From Thiobacillus sp. 0-1251 (lineage in GTDB: Bacteria; Pseudomonadota; Gammaproteobacteria; Burkholderiales; Thiobacillaceae): a stretch of DNA of 64,000 bases. Shown here piece by piece: positions 15,786 through 23,862 of the stretch. Both the position numbers and the translations under genes were made by a program. The notes below the pieces were generated by a model, which was not told the origin of the DNA, ran no database searches, and saw nothing but the letters and a program-made list of their open reading frames with translations. The stretch lies in assembly GCA_001899305.1 (NCBI GenBank), contig MKWL01000001.1, forward strand, positions 794,718 to 858,717. The letters run 5' to 3'. The first letter of the stretch is position 1, and every line of letters begins with the position of its first letter.

Positions 15786-16006
15786 TTCTTGCCGAGTTGC
15801 CGGTGTTCGGGTGTGCAGAAGAAATCGCCGCCGGAATAAATGGCCTCGCTGCGCGGCAGGTTCACGCCACAATGCGCGCACTTCACCATGTCTTCGACGG
15901 TTTTTTCGCGCGTGGATGAGGGCGGCTGGCCGAGCGAGCGCTGGTAGGCACGAAACAAAGCCAGCACGATGAAACCAATCGCGATCAGCAACAGAATCTT
16001 GAACAC
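15782..16006 (-). CDS. PP0621-family small membrane protein with zinc-binding motif
   Basis: 74 residues from a GTG start with SD GGGAGAGG. One N-terminal membrane helix (about residues 2-19), then KCAHCGVNLPRSEAIYSGGDFFC, whose cysteines could bind a metal. Such proteins precede pilSR in several betaproteobacteria. It is translationally coupled with pilS. Function unknown. Confidence 0.75.
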   Translation of the reverse strand: MFKILLLIAIGFIVLALFRAYQRSLGQPPSSTREKTVEDMVKCAHCGVNLPRSEAIYSGGDFFCTPEHRQLGKK

Positions 16007-16537
16007 ATCCTCTCCCTCGAAATGGCGTTCAGCATAGCACGGCGGCGCCACGGTACGTTTCGGGAAAAGGCTGCGATGGGCGGCGGGCGGCATTGTCAGC
16101 CATGTGGGAATGCGCTTGCGATAAAGCGGTTCGGCATAACGTTGGCCCAAGGACACGCCTCAATAAACAGCAGCTAGATAAGTCATCCCTATCGGCAAGC
16201 TACGTTGTCGGGGTTTTTTACAATGGGGCTTGCGCCACGGCAGACGAGCCTGCCGCATCCATGAAAAGCGGCACGCAAACAAGGGCGTGGAGTAGTAAAT
16301 GATCGATGGGCATGCATATTGCTTTGATAGTTCCGGCTAAGCGGATGTTTTTTTGCAGTTTTTTTACCTCCCCACCCGGTATCGGCCCGTTCGGTGGCAG
16401 GAGGAGGAAAAGCGGTACGGGCACCCTTAAATGAAACATACACAAAACGTACATAAAAAAAGCGCATTGTTTCGGCTCAGGCTGACGAGCGATAGGGAGA
16501 TAACCGCAATGTTGAGAATCGAATTGGAGGAAGCATC
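16007..16537. other. 530-bp intergenic region between divergent units
   Basis: No gene is supported. It separates the minus-strand pil unit from the plus-strand PEP-CTERM genes. A sigma-54-like site is at 16308-16323 and a ribosome binding site GGAGGAAG precedes the gene at 16538. Confidence 0.6.
16308..16323 (+). promoter_or_regulatory. sigma-54-like promoter
   Basis: GGGCATG-N4-TTGCT fits TGGCACR-N4-TTGCW with GG and GC exactly 10 bases apart and two core mismatches. It lies about 215 bases upstream of the first PEP-CTERM gene. Confidence 0.45.
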
Positions 16538-17260
16538 ATGAAATTCATTAAACGCACCGCAGCCGTACTGGCGTTGTCGGCTGCTATGCTGAGCGGGCCA
16601 GTGCAGGCCGTTCCGGTCACCGTGGTGGGCACCACAGTCAGCTTTACTTTCGACAGCGCGCTCAGTGGGCTGTTCGGCGTTCCCATGGTGACGGGGGATG
16701 CGCTATTTTTCACGCCCACCACCTATAAGGCCCAGTCTTTCAATGGAACCGGGTTTGCTGCGGCCAGCCAGACCTTCAACATCATGGTCAATGCCAATCC
16801 TGGTTATCAGGTCTCGGCGGTCAACCTGACCGAAGATGGCGACTACTACAACATCGGCGCAGGCTCCAGCGTGGCCGTCGGTGGCAAACTCTATGTGCGC
16901 GATCTGGCGTCGCCACTGACACCTGCCGCCAGCAGCAAAATCAAATCGTCGCTCCCGCTGACCGACATGACCAGCCTGGCGGATTTCGAGACCACCGACT
17001 GGACCTCGCACGCAAACGTCGCGATTCCGGCCGGATGGGGTGGCACAAGCGGCATCGTCAGCGGCGTCAGCGTCACCCTCGAAAACCTCCTGCTGGCCAA
17101 CAGCCTGTCAGTCGGTGGCGCAGCCTTCATCGAGAAAAAATTTGCGGGCGTGTCCATCGTGACGACGCCCGTACCGGAGCCGCAGGCGTATGCCTTGTTC
17201 ATCGCCGGCTTGGCGCTGATAGGCTTCATGGGATGGCGCAAGGGCCGCATCGCGATCTGA
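16538..17260 (+). CDS. PEP-CTERM sorting-domain protein 1
   Basis: 240 residues. An N-terminal signal peptide (hydrophobic residues about 7-20, AVQAVP-like cleavage region) and a C-terminal tail of VPEPQAYALFIAG, a hydrophobic helix and a basic WRKGR end form a textbook PEP-CTERM exosortase signal. The exosortase B gene at 32649 would process it. The mature part is a beta-rich domain without a recognised family, probably extracellular and linked to the polysaccharide. SD GGAGGAAG. A terminator follows at 17281-17307. Confidence 0.9.
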   Translation: MKFIKRTAAVLALSAAMLSGPVQAVPVTVVGTTVSFTFDSALSGLFGVPMVTGDALFFTPTTYKAQSFNGTGFAAASQTFNIMVNANPGYQVSAVNLTEDGDYYNIGAGSSVAVGGKLYVRDLASPLTPAASSKIKSSLPLTDMTSLADFETTDWTSHANVAIPAGWGGTSGIVSGVSVTLENLLLANSLSVGGAAFIEKKFAGVSIVTTPVPEPQAYALFIAGLALIGFMGWRKGRIAI

Positions 17261-17280
17261 GCGTTGGCTGTATTGATGCG

Positions 17281-17307
17281 AAACGGCCTCCTCGTGGGGC
17301 CGTTTTT
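17281..17307 (+). terminator. rho-independent terminator after PEP-CTERM gene 1
   Basis: AACGGCC pairs with GGCCGTT around a short loop and is followed by TTTTT. Confidence 0.8.
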
Positions 17308-17483
17308 CATGTAAGCAGACCAACGGAGCATGTCGGGTCCCCACTCGGCTATTTCATGGGCAAGAAATCGAGACTATTGTGAGTGTCGGTTTTCTTTACA
17401 CATTAAATCAAATGAATGAATGGACGGTGGATTCCAGATAAAAAACATCGGGTAAACAGTATGGTACGAAGCTTTCATGAGCA

Positions 17484-17499
17484 TGGTACGTATTTTGCG
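17484..17499 (+). promoter_or_regulatory. sigma-54-like promoter upstream of PEP-CTERM gene 2
   Basis: TGGTACG-N4-TTGCG matches the -24/-12 consensus TGGCACR-N4-TTGCW at all but two positions and has the exact GG-10-GC spacing. It lies 105 bases before the start codon in an otherwise empty interval (17308-17604). Confidence 0.6.
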
Positions 17500-17604
17500 T
17501 AAAGGGCTGGGGGCACAATGGACAACAAATAAAATTGGCCCCCATTCCATTTCGTGTACGCGATGAAATGGCCTTGCAGCTTGATGTTGGAGGAGGAGAG
17601 TGTC

Positions 17605-18417
17605 ATGAAGCGCATGCGAGTTATGGCAGTAGCACTATTGGCCGTGTCCGCGATGGGGATACAAACGGCCCAGGCGGCATCTAACTGGGCGGGAACGGCC
17701 GATTACACCCAGGCCCCCGGCAGCGGCGGGGATGAGGATGTGGTGGGTCCGTTCGACACCTACGATGCCGGTGCGGGGGTCGTGCTCTTGAAGTCAGCCG
17801 GAACGACAGGGTCGGGACCGAGTCTGGTTTCAAATTTCAATGGGTTTTACCAATCCTTCATCACCAACCATGAACTGGCCGGAACGGTGGCGGCAGCGCC
17901 CAATCTCAATTCGACCTATGAATTGACCGCGGTGGCCAGCTTTACCGAGAGCGTGACGGCCGCCGGCGCGATCAGCGTCACGGGCGGCAGTTTCGCGATT
18001 TATCTGGATACCAATCCGAACCGCAACTTCAATACGGATACGGGATTTACCGATGGCGATGCGATTCTGACCGGCAACATCATCGGCGGGACTGGGGTTG
18101 CCAACTCGGGCTTCTCGTTTGGTGCGACCGATATCACGATAGCCATCACGAGTTTCAATGCCGCCGTGTACCAGCCCCCAACGATCACTTCGGGCGGCGG
18201 GATCTTCACGCTTCGCATGAACGACCCGCTTGATGCCAGTTTCCTGAACCCGATCACCAGCGTGATGGGCAACAGCGTGGCTTCGGGCGATCTCAAATAC
18301 GCGGCAGACGGGTACATTGCGCTGGCGGTCCCCGAAGCCAAAACCTATGCCATGATGCTGGCCGGTCTTGCGCTCGTCGGCTTCATGGCCCGACGCAACG
18401 CACGCCTGTCTGTTTGA
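17605..18417 (+). CDS. PEP-CTERM sorting-domain protein 2
   Basis: 270 residues from ATG 17605, chosen because of the strong SD GGAGGAGG and because a signal peptide (MKRMRVMAVALLAVSAM...AQA) begins here; upstream in-frame ATGs (17554) lack these. The C-terminus has VPEAKTYAMMLAG, a hydrophobic helix and RRNAR, a PEP-CTERM variant (PEA for PEP). The mature domain is beta-rich and of unknown function. Flanked by a sigma-54-like promoter and a terminator, so it is a single-gene unit. Confidence 0.88.
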   Translation: MKRMRVMAVALLAVSAMGIQTAQAASNWAGTADYTQAPGSGGDEDVVGPFDTYDAGAGVVLLKSAGTTGSGPSLVSNFNGFYQSFITNHELAGTVAAAPNLNSTYELTAVASFTESVTAAGAISVTGGSFAIYLDTNPNRNFNTDTGFTDGDAILTGNIIGGTGVANSGFSFGATDITIAITSFNAAVYQPPTITSGGGIFTLRMNDPLDASFLNPITSVMGNSVASGDLKYAADGYIALAVPEAKTYAMMLAGLALVGFMARRNARLSV

Positions 18418-18439
18418 TTGCTGCGTTGCTTCTGACTCG

Positions 18440-18464
18440 CGGCTTCCGCAAGGAAGCCGTTTTC
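18440..18464 (+). terminator. rho-independent terminator after PEP-CTERM gene 2
   Basis: CGGCTTCC pairs with GGAAGCCG around GCAA, followed by TTTTC. Confidence 0.85.
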
Positions 18465-18659
18465 ATTGAAGTTTTTTTACGCGCAAGCAGTACGGGAACA
18501 TATGGTGCGAATGGTCTTGGCAGTTTCAAGTTCCGGCAACATTGGCCCGTTACTTTTGTTGGATAATGCGCCTGCCCCGGCATTAACCGGCGGGCCGACT
18601 GAGAATTACACGCTTGTCTGCCGCCAGGAAACACGCATCGACGCGAAGCATTTGGAGTA

Positions 18660-20042
18660 ATGACAAACCATAACCAGTGGCTGTTCCGGCAGCAGCTTTC
18701 CGTCGTATCGCTGACCAAGATCCTGCTCGATCCCTTCGTGGCCGTGTTGGTGCTGATCGGCTGCGCGCTCTATTTCGGCGAGACCTTCAATGGGCCTTAT
18801 CCCATCCTGGCGCTGATCGTCTTTACACTGACCTTTCCCGGAAAATGGCCCGAAGTGACCTTGCGGGCCTTCTGGAATGAAGTGGTCATGCCGTGGTTTT
18901 TCCTGTCCGGCCTGATCCTGCTGTTCGGTTATTCCACCGGCTATCTCGATTTCTTCCCGCCCGACCTGGTGATGGCCTGGATGCTCGTCACCCCCATCGC
19001 CATGTGGGTGGCGCACCGCGTCGTACGCAAGATCCTGCCGCGCCTGCTGCTGCTGGAAGGCGGCCGCCGCCGCGCGCTCATCGTGGGGGCCGGGCACCTG
19101 GGAACTGAACTGCGCGGTCGTTTTGCCAATGACAGTGCGCTGGGGGTCGACGTGGTCGGTTTTTTCGACGACCGCACGCTCGAACGTACCGAACTGACCG
19201 ACCCGGCCAAACTGCTCGGGCGGCTGGCCGACATCCCCGAATACGTCAACCGCCATGGTATCGACCTGGTCTACATCACCTTGCCGATGGCCTCGCAGCC
19301 ACGCACGCTGAACCTGCTCGACGCCCTGCGCGACACCACTGCGTCGGTCTATTTCGTGCCGGACATCTTCGTGTCCGACCTGATCCAGGCGCGGGTCGAT
19401 CATATCCACGGCATGCCCGTGGTGGCGCTCACCGAATCGCCCACGCTGGGCGTCAGCGGCATCGGCAAACGTATCAGCGACATCGCCATCGCCAGCCTGA
19501 TCCTGCTGGTGATCTGGCCCGTCCTGCTCATCCTGGCCGTCGGCGTCAAGCTGTCGTCCCCGGGCCCCGTCATCTTCAAGCAGCGCCGCTACGGCCTCGA
19601 CGGCCAGGAAATCCTCGTCTACAAATTCCGCTCCATGCGCGTCTGCGACGATGGCGACACCATCAAGCAGGCTGGCCGCAGCGACCCCCGCATCACCCGA
19701 TTCGGGTCCTTCATCCGACGCACTTCGCTCGACGAGCTGCCGCAGTTCATCAACGTCCTGCAGGGCCGCATGAGCGTCGTCGGCCCGCGCCCCCACGCCG
19801 TTGCGCACAACGAGCAGTACCGCAAGCTCATCAAGGGCTACATGCTGCGCCACAAGGTCAAGCCCGGCATCACCGGCTGGGCCCAGGTCAACGGCCTGCG
19901 CGGCGAAACCGAAACCCTCGACAAGATGCGCGCTCGCGTCCAGTACGACATCGATTACATGCGCAACTGGTCACTGGTGTTCGATCTCATGATCATCGGC
20001 AAGACGCTCGCCGTCGTCTGGCGTGATCAGAACGCGTATTAG
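18660..20042 (+). CDS. undecaprenyl-phosphate glucose phosphotransferase (WcaJ/EpsB-like)
   Basis: 460 residues. Four to five N-terminal membrane segments (to about residue 130), a Rossmann-like central region (RALIVGAGHLGTEL near 139), then a membrane helix and the bacterial sugar-transferase domain with KFRSMR, RRTSLDELPQFINVLQG and SVVGPRP. Such polyisoprenyl-phosphate hexose-1-phosphate transferases put the first sugar-1-phosphate, usually glucose, on undecaprenyl phosphate at the inner membrane, so this starts the repeat unit built by the 26-55 kb cluster. It stands alone, about 6 kb before that cluster. Confidence 0.93.
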   Translation: MTNHNQWLFRQQLSVVSLTKILLDPFVAVLVLIGCALYFGETFNGPYPILALIVFTLTFPGKWPEVTLRAFWNEVVMPWFFLSGLILLFGYSTGYLDFFPPDLVMAWMLVTPIAMWVAHRVVRKILPRLLLLEGGRRRALIVGAGHLGTELRGRFANDSALGVDVVGFFDDRTLERTELTDPAKLLGRLADIPEYVNRHGIDLVYITLPMASQPRTLNLLDALRDTTASVYFVPDIFVSDLIQARVDHIHGMPVVALTESPTLGVSGIGKRISDIAIASLILLVIWPVLLILAVGVKLSSPGPVIFKQRRYGLDGQEILVYKFRSMRVCDDGDTIKQAGRSDPRITRFGSFIRRTSLDELPQFINVLQGRMSVVGPRPHAVAHNEQYRKLIKGYMLRHKVKPGITGWAQVNGLRGETETLDKMRARVQYDIDYMRNWSLVFDLMIIGKTLAVVWRDQNAY

Positions 20043-20617
20043 CGATTAAGGCTGGAAAGCGCACCCGGCGGGCTCGGGTCCGAACATCCATCTGGCTGTG
20101 CCGCTCTCATGTTCGGGCTGGTCGGCTTAAGGTCTTTACAAGGTCAACTCACGAATCCCCGATGAGGTCGCGCTTTCAAGGAATGGGTATCTGGCTTGGA
20201 AGCGAAGCGGTGTATTGCCTTCTTCAAGAGCATGGGACGATATATCGAGTCTGTCTCCGTCTGTGAAAGTGCACTCGGATCGATTTACACGTAGCGTTTG
20301 ATTGAAATAGCGCACAAATTTCTTTTATTCATATATCAGAAATACTAATAAATTCGTATTTGTCGATAAATTTTACACATAATGGTTGGCTGTCTGCATT
20401 TCATTAATGTGTTGATTTAAAAGTAGAACAATTTATTTTTTCTGATCTGACTGGCCTATTTGTGTCATGTGAAGCACTTTCTTTCATTCTTGATTAAAAA
20501 ATTTGTCGGAATTTTTTACACGACTGGTTCGAACATACCAAGATGCCTACCAAAAACAACTAAATTCAAATCTTAAATGCTTGATTGTTAAGTCCATAAG
20601 TAAATCCAGGCAAAAGC
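20043..20617. other. long AT-rich intergenic region
   Basis: No gene, RNA or clear repeat is visible on either strand. From about 20290 to 20540 the DNA is far more AT-rich than its surroundings. A sigma-54-like site follows at 20618. The stretch may hold the upstream activator binding sites of the third PEP-CTERM gene or a foreign remnant. Confidence 0.5.
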
Positions 20618-20633
20618 TGGAATGGGCATTGCT
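20618..20633 (+). promoter_or_regulatory. sigma-54-like promoter upstream of PEP-CTERM gene 3
   Basis: TGGAATG-N4-TTGCT has the GG-10-GC spacing of -24/-12 promoters with two deviations from TGGCACR-N4-TTGCW, 118 bases before the start codon. Confidence 0.5.
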
Positions 20634-20750
20634 AAGTGAGAGTCGCCGCTAAGGGCATTATTCGGTGAAGAAGAGTATTACACCGTGTGGCAGGAGGATG
20701 TAGTTGTAGTTCGATCGAAACCTATCTACATGAATGAGGAGATTTATAAG

Positions 20751-21464
20751 ATGAAATTCACAATGACTAAAATTGCTGCTTTGGCTGCGATGGCTTTTGC
20801 ATCCACTGGCGCACACGCTGTACTGACAAGCACCAACACCCTGTCGATCGGAGGCGATGCAACCACCGTCACCACTTCATTTGGGGGCTATACGGTTGGG
20901 ACTAACGGCCCTCTGGCAGATTCTTTCTTCACTATGGGGGGTAATCCGAACAAACTAGCGATGGATACGCAGTATGCTTACCTTTACGGTGGTGTCCTGA
21001 GTTTGAGCGGTGCGACCCAATCGGCCTTCACCAATTGGACTTACTATGGTGCCCCCGGTATCAATAAAACCACAGGTACTGGCATCAGTATCATTTCGGC
21101 TTCCGGTGATACCGCAATTGTGGATATGAGCGGTTGGAAAGTGGATTGGAACCTCAATGTGGCTAATCCTACGCTTAATGTTGATATGGGCAGTGGAGCG
21201 TTTGGCACTGGCTTTGTTAGCGGTCAAGGCCAAGTTACCTGTGCTACAGGGTCGGGTTGTGGGCTTGGTAGCGCCTATACTTTGAAATATACCGCTACTG
21301 TTCCCGCCAATTCTCCCGCCTTTGCAAATGTCAAGTACTACCTTGAATTGCATGGCACGGTTGGCCAAGCCGCTCTGGTTCCGGAAGCCTCTACCTACGG
21401 CATGATGCTGGCCGGTTTGGGCCTGGTGGGCTTCGCTGTGCGCCGTCGCAAGCAAGTCATCTAA
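20751..21464 (+). CDS. PEP-CTERM sorting-domain protein 3
   Basis: 237 residues from ATG 20751 (SD GAGGAG; upstream in-frame start at 20685 lacks one). Signal peptide KFTMTKIAALAAMAF...GAHA, then a beta-rich region with one disulfide candidate (CATGSGC), then VPEASTYGMMLAG, a helix and RRRKQ at the end. A secreted exosortase substrate of unknown function. Its C-terminal signal closely matches that of protein 2 rather than protein 1. Confidence 0.9.
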   Translation: MKFTMTKIAALAAMAFASTGAHAVLTSTNTLSIGGDATTVTTSFGGYTVGTNGPLADSFFTMGGNPNKLAMDTQYAYLYGGVLSLSGATQSAFTNWTYYGAPGINKTTGTGISIISASGDTAIVDMSGWKVDWNLNVANPTLNVDMGSGAFGTGFVSGQGQVTCATGSGCGLGSAYTLKYTATVPANSPAFANVKYYLELHGTVGQAALVPEASTYGMMLAGLGLVGFAVRRRKQVI

Positions 21465-21490
21465 GTTTACAAACGCATTACATGCTAATG

Positions 21491-21518
21491 GACGGCATCC
21501 TTTAGGATGCCGTTTTTT
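21491..21518 (+). terminator. rho-independent terminator after PEP-CTERM gene 3
   Basis: ACGGCATCCT pairs with AGGATGCCGT around a T-rich loop, followed by TTTTTT. Confidence 0.88.
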
Positions 21519-21652
21519 CGCTGCTCTGAAGAAAAGAAGTTGTGTCGAATATTGCACTGTATATCGTGCTCCTTAACTAGTGTGGTACTGCAATCACATA
21601 CATGATGATGATCATGGAAGAATTTAATAAATATCTTGTGGCGGAGGAGTGT

Positions 21653-23737
21653 ATGAAATTCAAGAAACTGGCCATGTATGTGGCAATTGCAGTGGCCGGC
21701 ATGTCTCAAACGCCTGTTTATGCAACCAACGGCATGCTGTTAACCGGATATGGTTTTCGCTCTCAGGGGATGGGGGGCGTAGGTATCGCCTATGGCCGGG
21801 ATTCACTTTCGGTAGCCGCCAACCCTGCGAATGCGACTAAATCCGGCATGCGTGGCGATATGGGAGTGGGCATATTTAATGCGGAGCGCCATGTTGCGGT
21901 TGGTGCAGACGCTGGTCAGACCAGCCCATTCAACTTTCATGGCAGCGTGGAAAGTGACAACAAATACTTCATCATGCCGGAGATGGGGTTCACGATGCCA
22001 TTAACAGAGAAGCTATCCGTGGGATTGGCTTTTGTTCCTAATGGTGGCGGGAATACAACCTTTCGCGAGAATTTTTTCTCCTATCAATCCACACCTACGG
22101 CCGCACAGTATCCCGCTAGAGATAAGACCTTGGGCGTTGATCTGATGCAATTGGTAGCCCCGATTACAGTCGCCTACAAAGTCAATGAAGATCACTCGAT
22201 AGGCGCCTCCCTGGTCTTGGCAGCGCAGCGCTTTCGTGCCTATGGTTTGCAGGCATTTCCACAATTTGGTACGACCGTTCTCTCAGGCCAACTGCTTTCA
22301 GACCCTAACCATCTTACTGACGTTGGCTTCGATTACAGTTATGGAGCCGGGGTACGGCTAGGTTGGCAAGGTGAATTCTTGAATGACCGACTCACGCTGG
22401 GCTTGACCTATGCCAGCAAAACGTACATGACCAAGTTCGACAAGTATCGAGGACTGTTCGCGGAACAAGGCAAGTTGGATATTCCTGAGAATTATGGAAT
22501 CGGGCTTGCGATCAAGCCCGTCAGTAATTTGACCATCGCTGCGGATATCGTGAGGATAAATTATTCGGATGTCGGGGCGATAGGTAATAGAGGTCCTGGT
22601 GAACCACTTAGTACAGGCGGTATTCCTTCTTCCTCCGACCCGACGGTGCTATTAGGGATGGATAAGGGCATGGGGTTTGGCTGGACCAATCAGACGGTAT
22701 ACAAGCTCGGGATCAATTATGGTCTCAATGAACGTTGGCAACTTCGTGCGGGCTACAACTATGGTAAAAGCCCGATTCCTAACGACCAACTTACATTTAA
22801 TACGCTGGCTCCTGCCACCACTGAAAAGCATTACTCGGTGGGGTTTACCTACAAGGCAAACGACAACCTGGAGGTGACCGGGACATATGTGTACGCGGCC
22901 CCACATAGCCAACAGGCGATCAACCAGAATATTCTGGGTGGGGTCCAAGTTGACATGCACCAGAATATTTTTGCCTTGAGTTTGGGGTGGGTGCTGGATC
23001 CGGGCGCGACGGATTATGGCGACGCGCCTTCTGAACCGATTAATTTTGGTTCGGGAGATCGTGGTTTTTATGGTGGCTTCGGCCTTGGCCAGGCACGAGT
23101 CACTTCGTGGAAGGCTGCTGATTTCAATTCTGATTTGACAACAGCATTGGGCTATCCCGCCACCACAGGAGTTGACCAGCGAAGTACGGGGTTTAAGGCC
23201 TATCTGGGTTATAGCTTTAACAAATTCTTCGCTCTTGAAGGCGGTTTTGCTGATTTCAACGACGTCAAGGGCAGCAGCGCCATCACTTATAAAAACTACA
23301 CGAACGCGGGTGGTATCCCTGGAAACCCCGCGCTACAGGTTTTGCCTGGCTCAAGCGTATACACTGCTGAGAATGACGCCTGGATGCTGGCGTTCGTCGG
23401 TAAGCTGCCACTTACTGAAAAAATTTCTGCGCTTGCAAAATTGGGCGCCAGTAGCTGGAGTAGCAACTACCGGGTCAACTATACGAGACTGAATCCAACC
23501 GCAGGTCCACAGCCTCTGCCTCAGCCTAGCGCTGCTACTGCGGCATTGGGAAATCCCTACAACCCCATAGCCCAGTCTGGTTCCGACCGGGGCGTGGATT
23601 TGTATTATGGGCTTGGTGTAAGTTACGACCTTCTTGATAATATTGCGCTACGGGCCGAATGGGAGCGCTTCAAATTCGGCGCGCCTCACGTCGATCATGT
23701 CGATTTGATGACAGCAGGGGTTTCGATGAAATTTTAA
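21653..23737 (+). CDS. fused outer-membrane protein: FadL/OmpP1-like barrel plus OmpA-like barrel
   Basis: 694 residues from ATG 21653 (SD GGAGGAG; the in-frame ATG at 21602 would break the signal peptide). After a signal peptide ending ...PVYA the mature start NGMLLTGYGFRSQGMGGVGIA is the FadL/OmpP1 (Toluene_X) signature, and residues up to about 440 follow that family's beta-barrel. From about residue 465 (GFYGGFGLGQARV...GFKAYLGYSFNKFFALEGGF) a second, shorter OmpA/OprF-like barrel follows and ends in MTAGVSMKF with a terminal Phe. FadL proteins import hydrophobic molecules. Fusion of the two is unusual. Confidence 0.82.
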   Translation: MKFKKLAMYVAIAVAGMSQTPVYATNGMLLTGYGFRSQGMGGVGIAYGRDSLSVAANPANATKSGMRGDMGVGIFNAERHVAVGADAGQTSPFNFHGSVESDNKYFIMPEMGFTMPLTEKLSVGLAFVPNGGGNTTFRENFFSYQSTPTAAQYPARDKTLGVDLMQLVAPITVAYKVNEDHSIGASLVLAAQRFRAYGLQAFPQFGTTVLSGQLLSDPNHLTDVGFDYSYGAGVRLGWQGEFLNDRLTLGLTYASKTYMTKFDKYRGLFAEQGKLDIPENYGIGLAIKPVSNLTIAADIVRINYSDVGAIGNRGPGEPLSTGGIPSSSDPTVLLGMDKGMGFGWTNQTVYKLGINYGLNERWQLRAGYNYGKSPIPNDQLTFNTLAPATTEKHYSVGFTYKANDNLEVTGTYVYAAPHSQQAINQNILGGVQVDMHQNIFALSLGWVLDPGATDYGDAPSEPINFGSGDRGFYGGFGLGQARVTSWKAADFNSDLTTALGYPATTGVDQRSTGFKAYLGYSFNKFFALEGGFADFNDVKGSSAITYKNYTNAGGIPGNPALQVLPGSSVYTAENDAWMLAFVGKLPLTEKISALAKLGASSWSSNYRVNYTRLNPTAGPQPLPQPSAATAALGNPYNPIAQSGSDRGVDLYYGLGVSYDLLDNIALRAEWERFKFGAPHVDHVDLMTAGVSMKF

Positions 23738-23764
23738 GGGATTCCAGTCGCAGAAAATTTAGAT

Positions 23765-23790
23765 AAGGCCAGAGTAACTCTGGCCTTTTT
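23765..23790 (+). terminator. rho-independent terminator
   Basis: AAGGCCAGAG pairs with CTCTGGCCTT with a 3-base loop, followed by T5, between convergent genes; it may serve both. Confidence 0.88.
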
Positions 23791-23862
23791 CATTGCGTTG
23801 ACCCGAATATTCTTATCCTTTTAATTAGTCAGTCTATAAGTAAATTTTCTCAATTTTCTTTG

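Noticed and set aside
18606-19853. 415-residue minus-strand frame
   Set aside because: Antisense shadow of the high-GC sugar phosphotransferase gene with His/Gln/Asp-rich composition.
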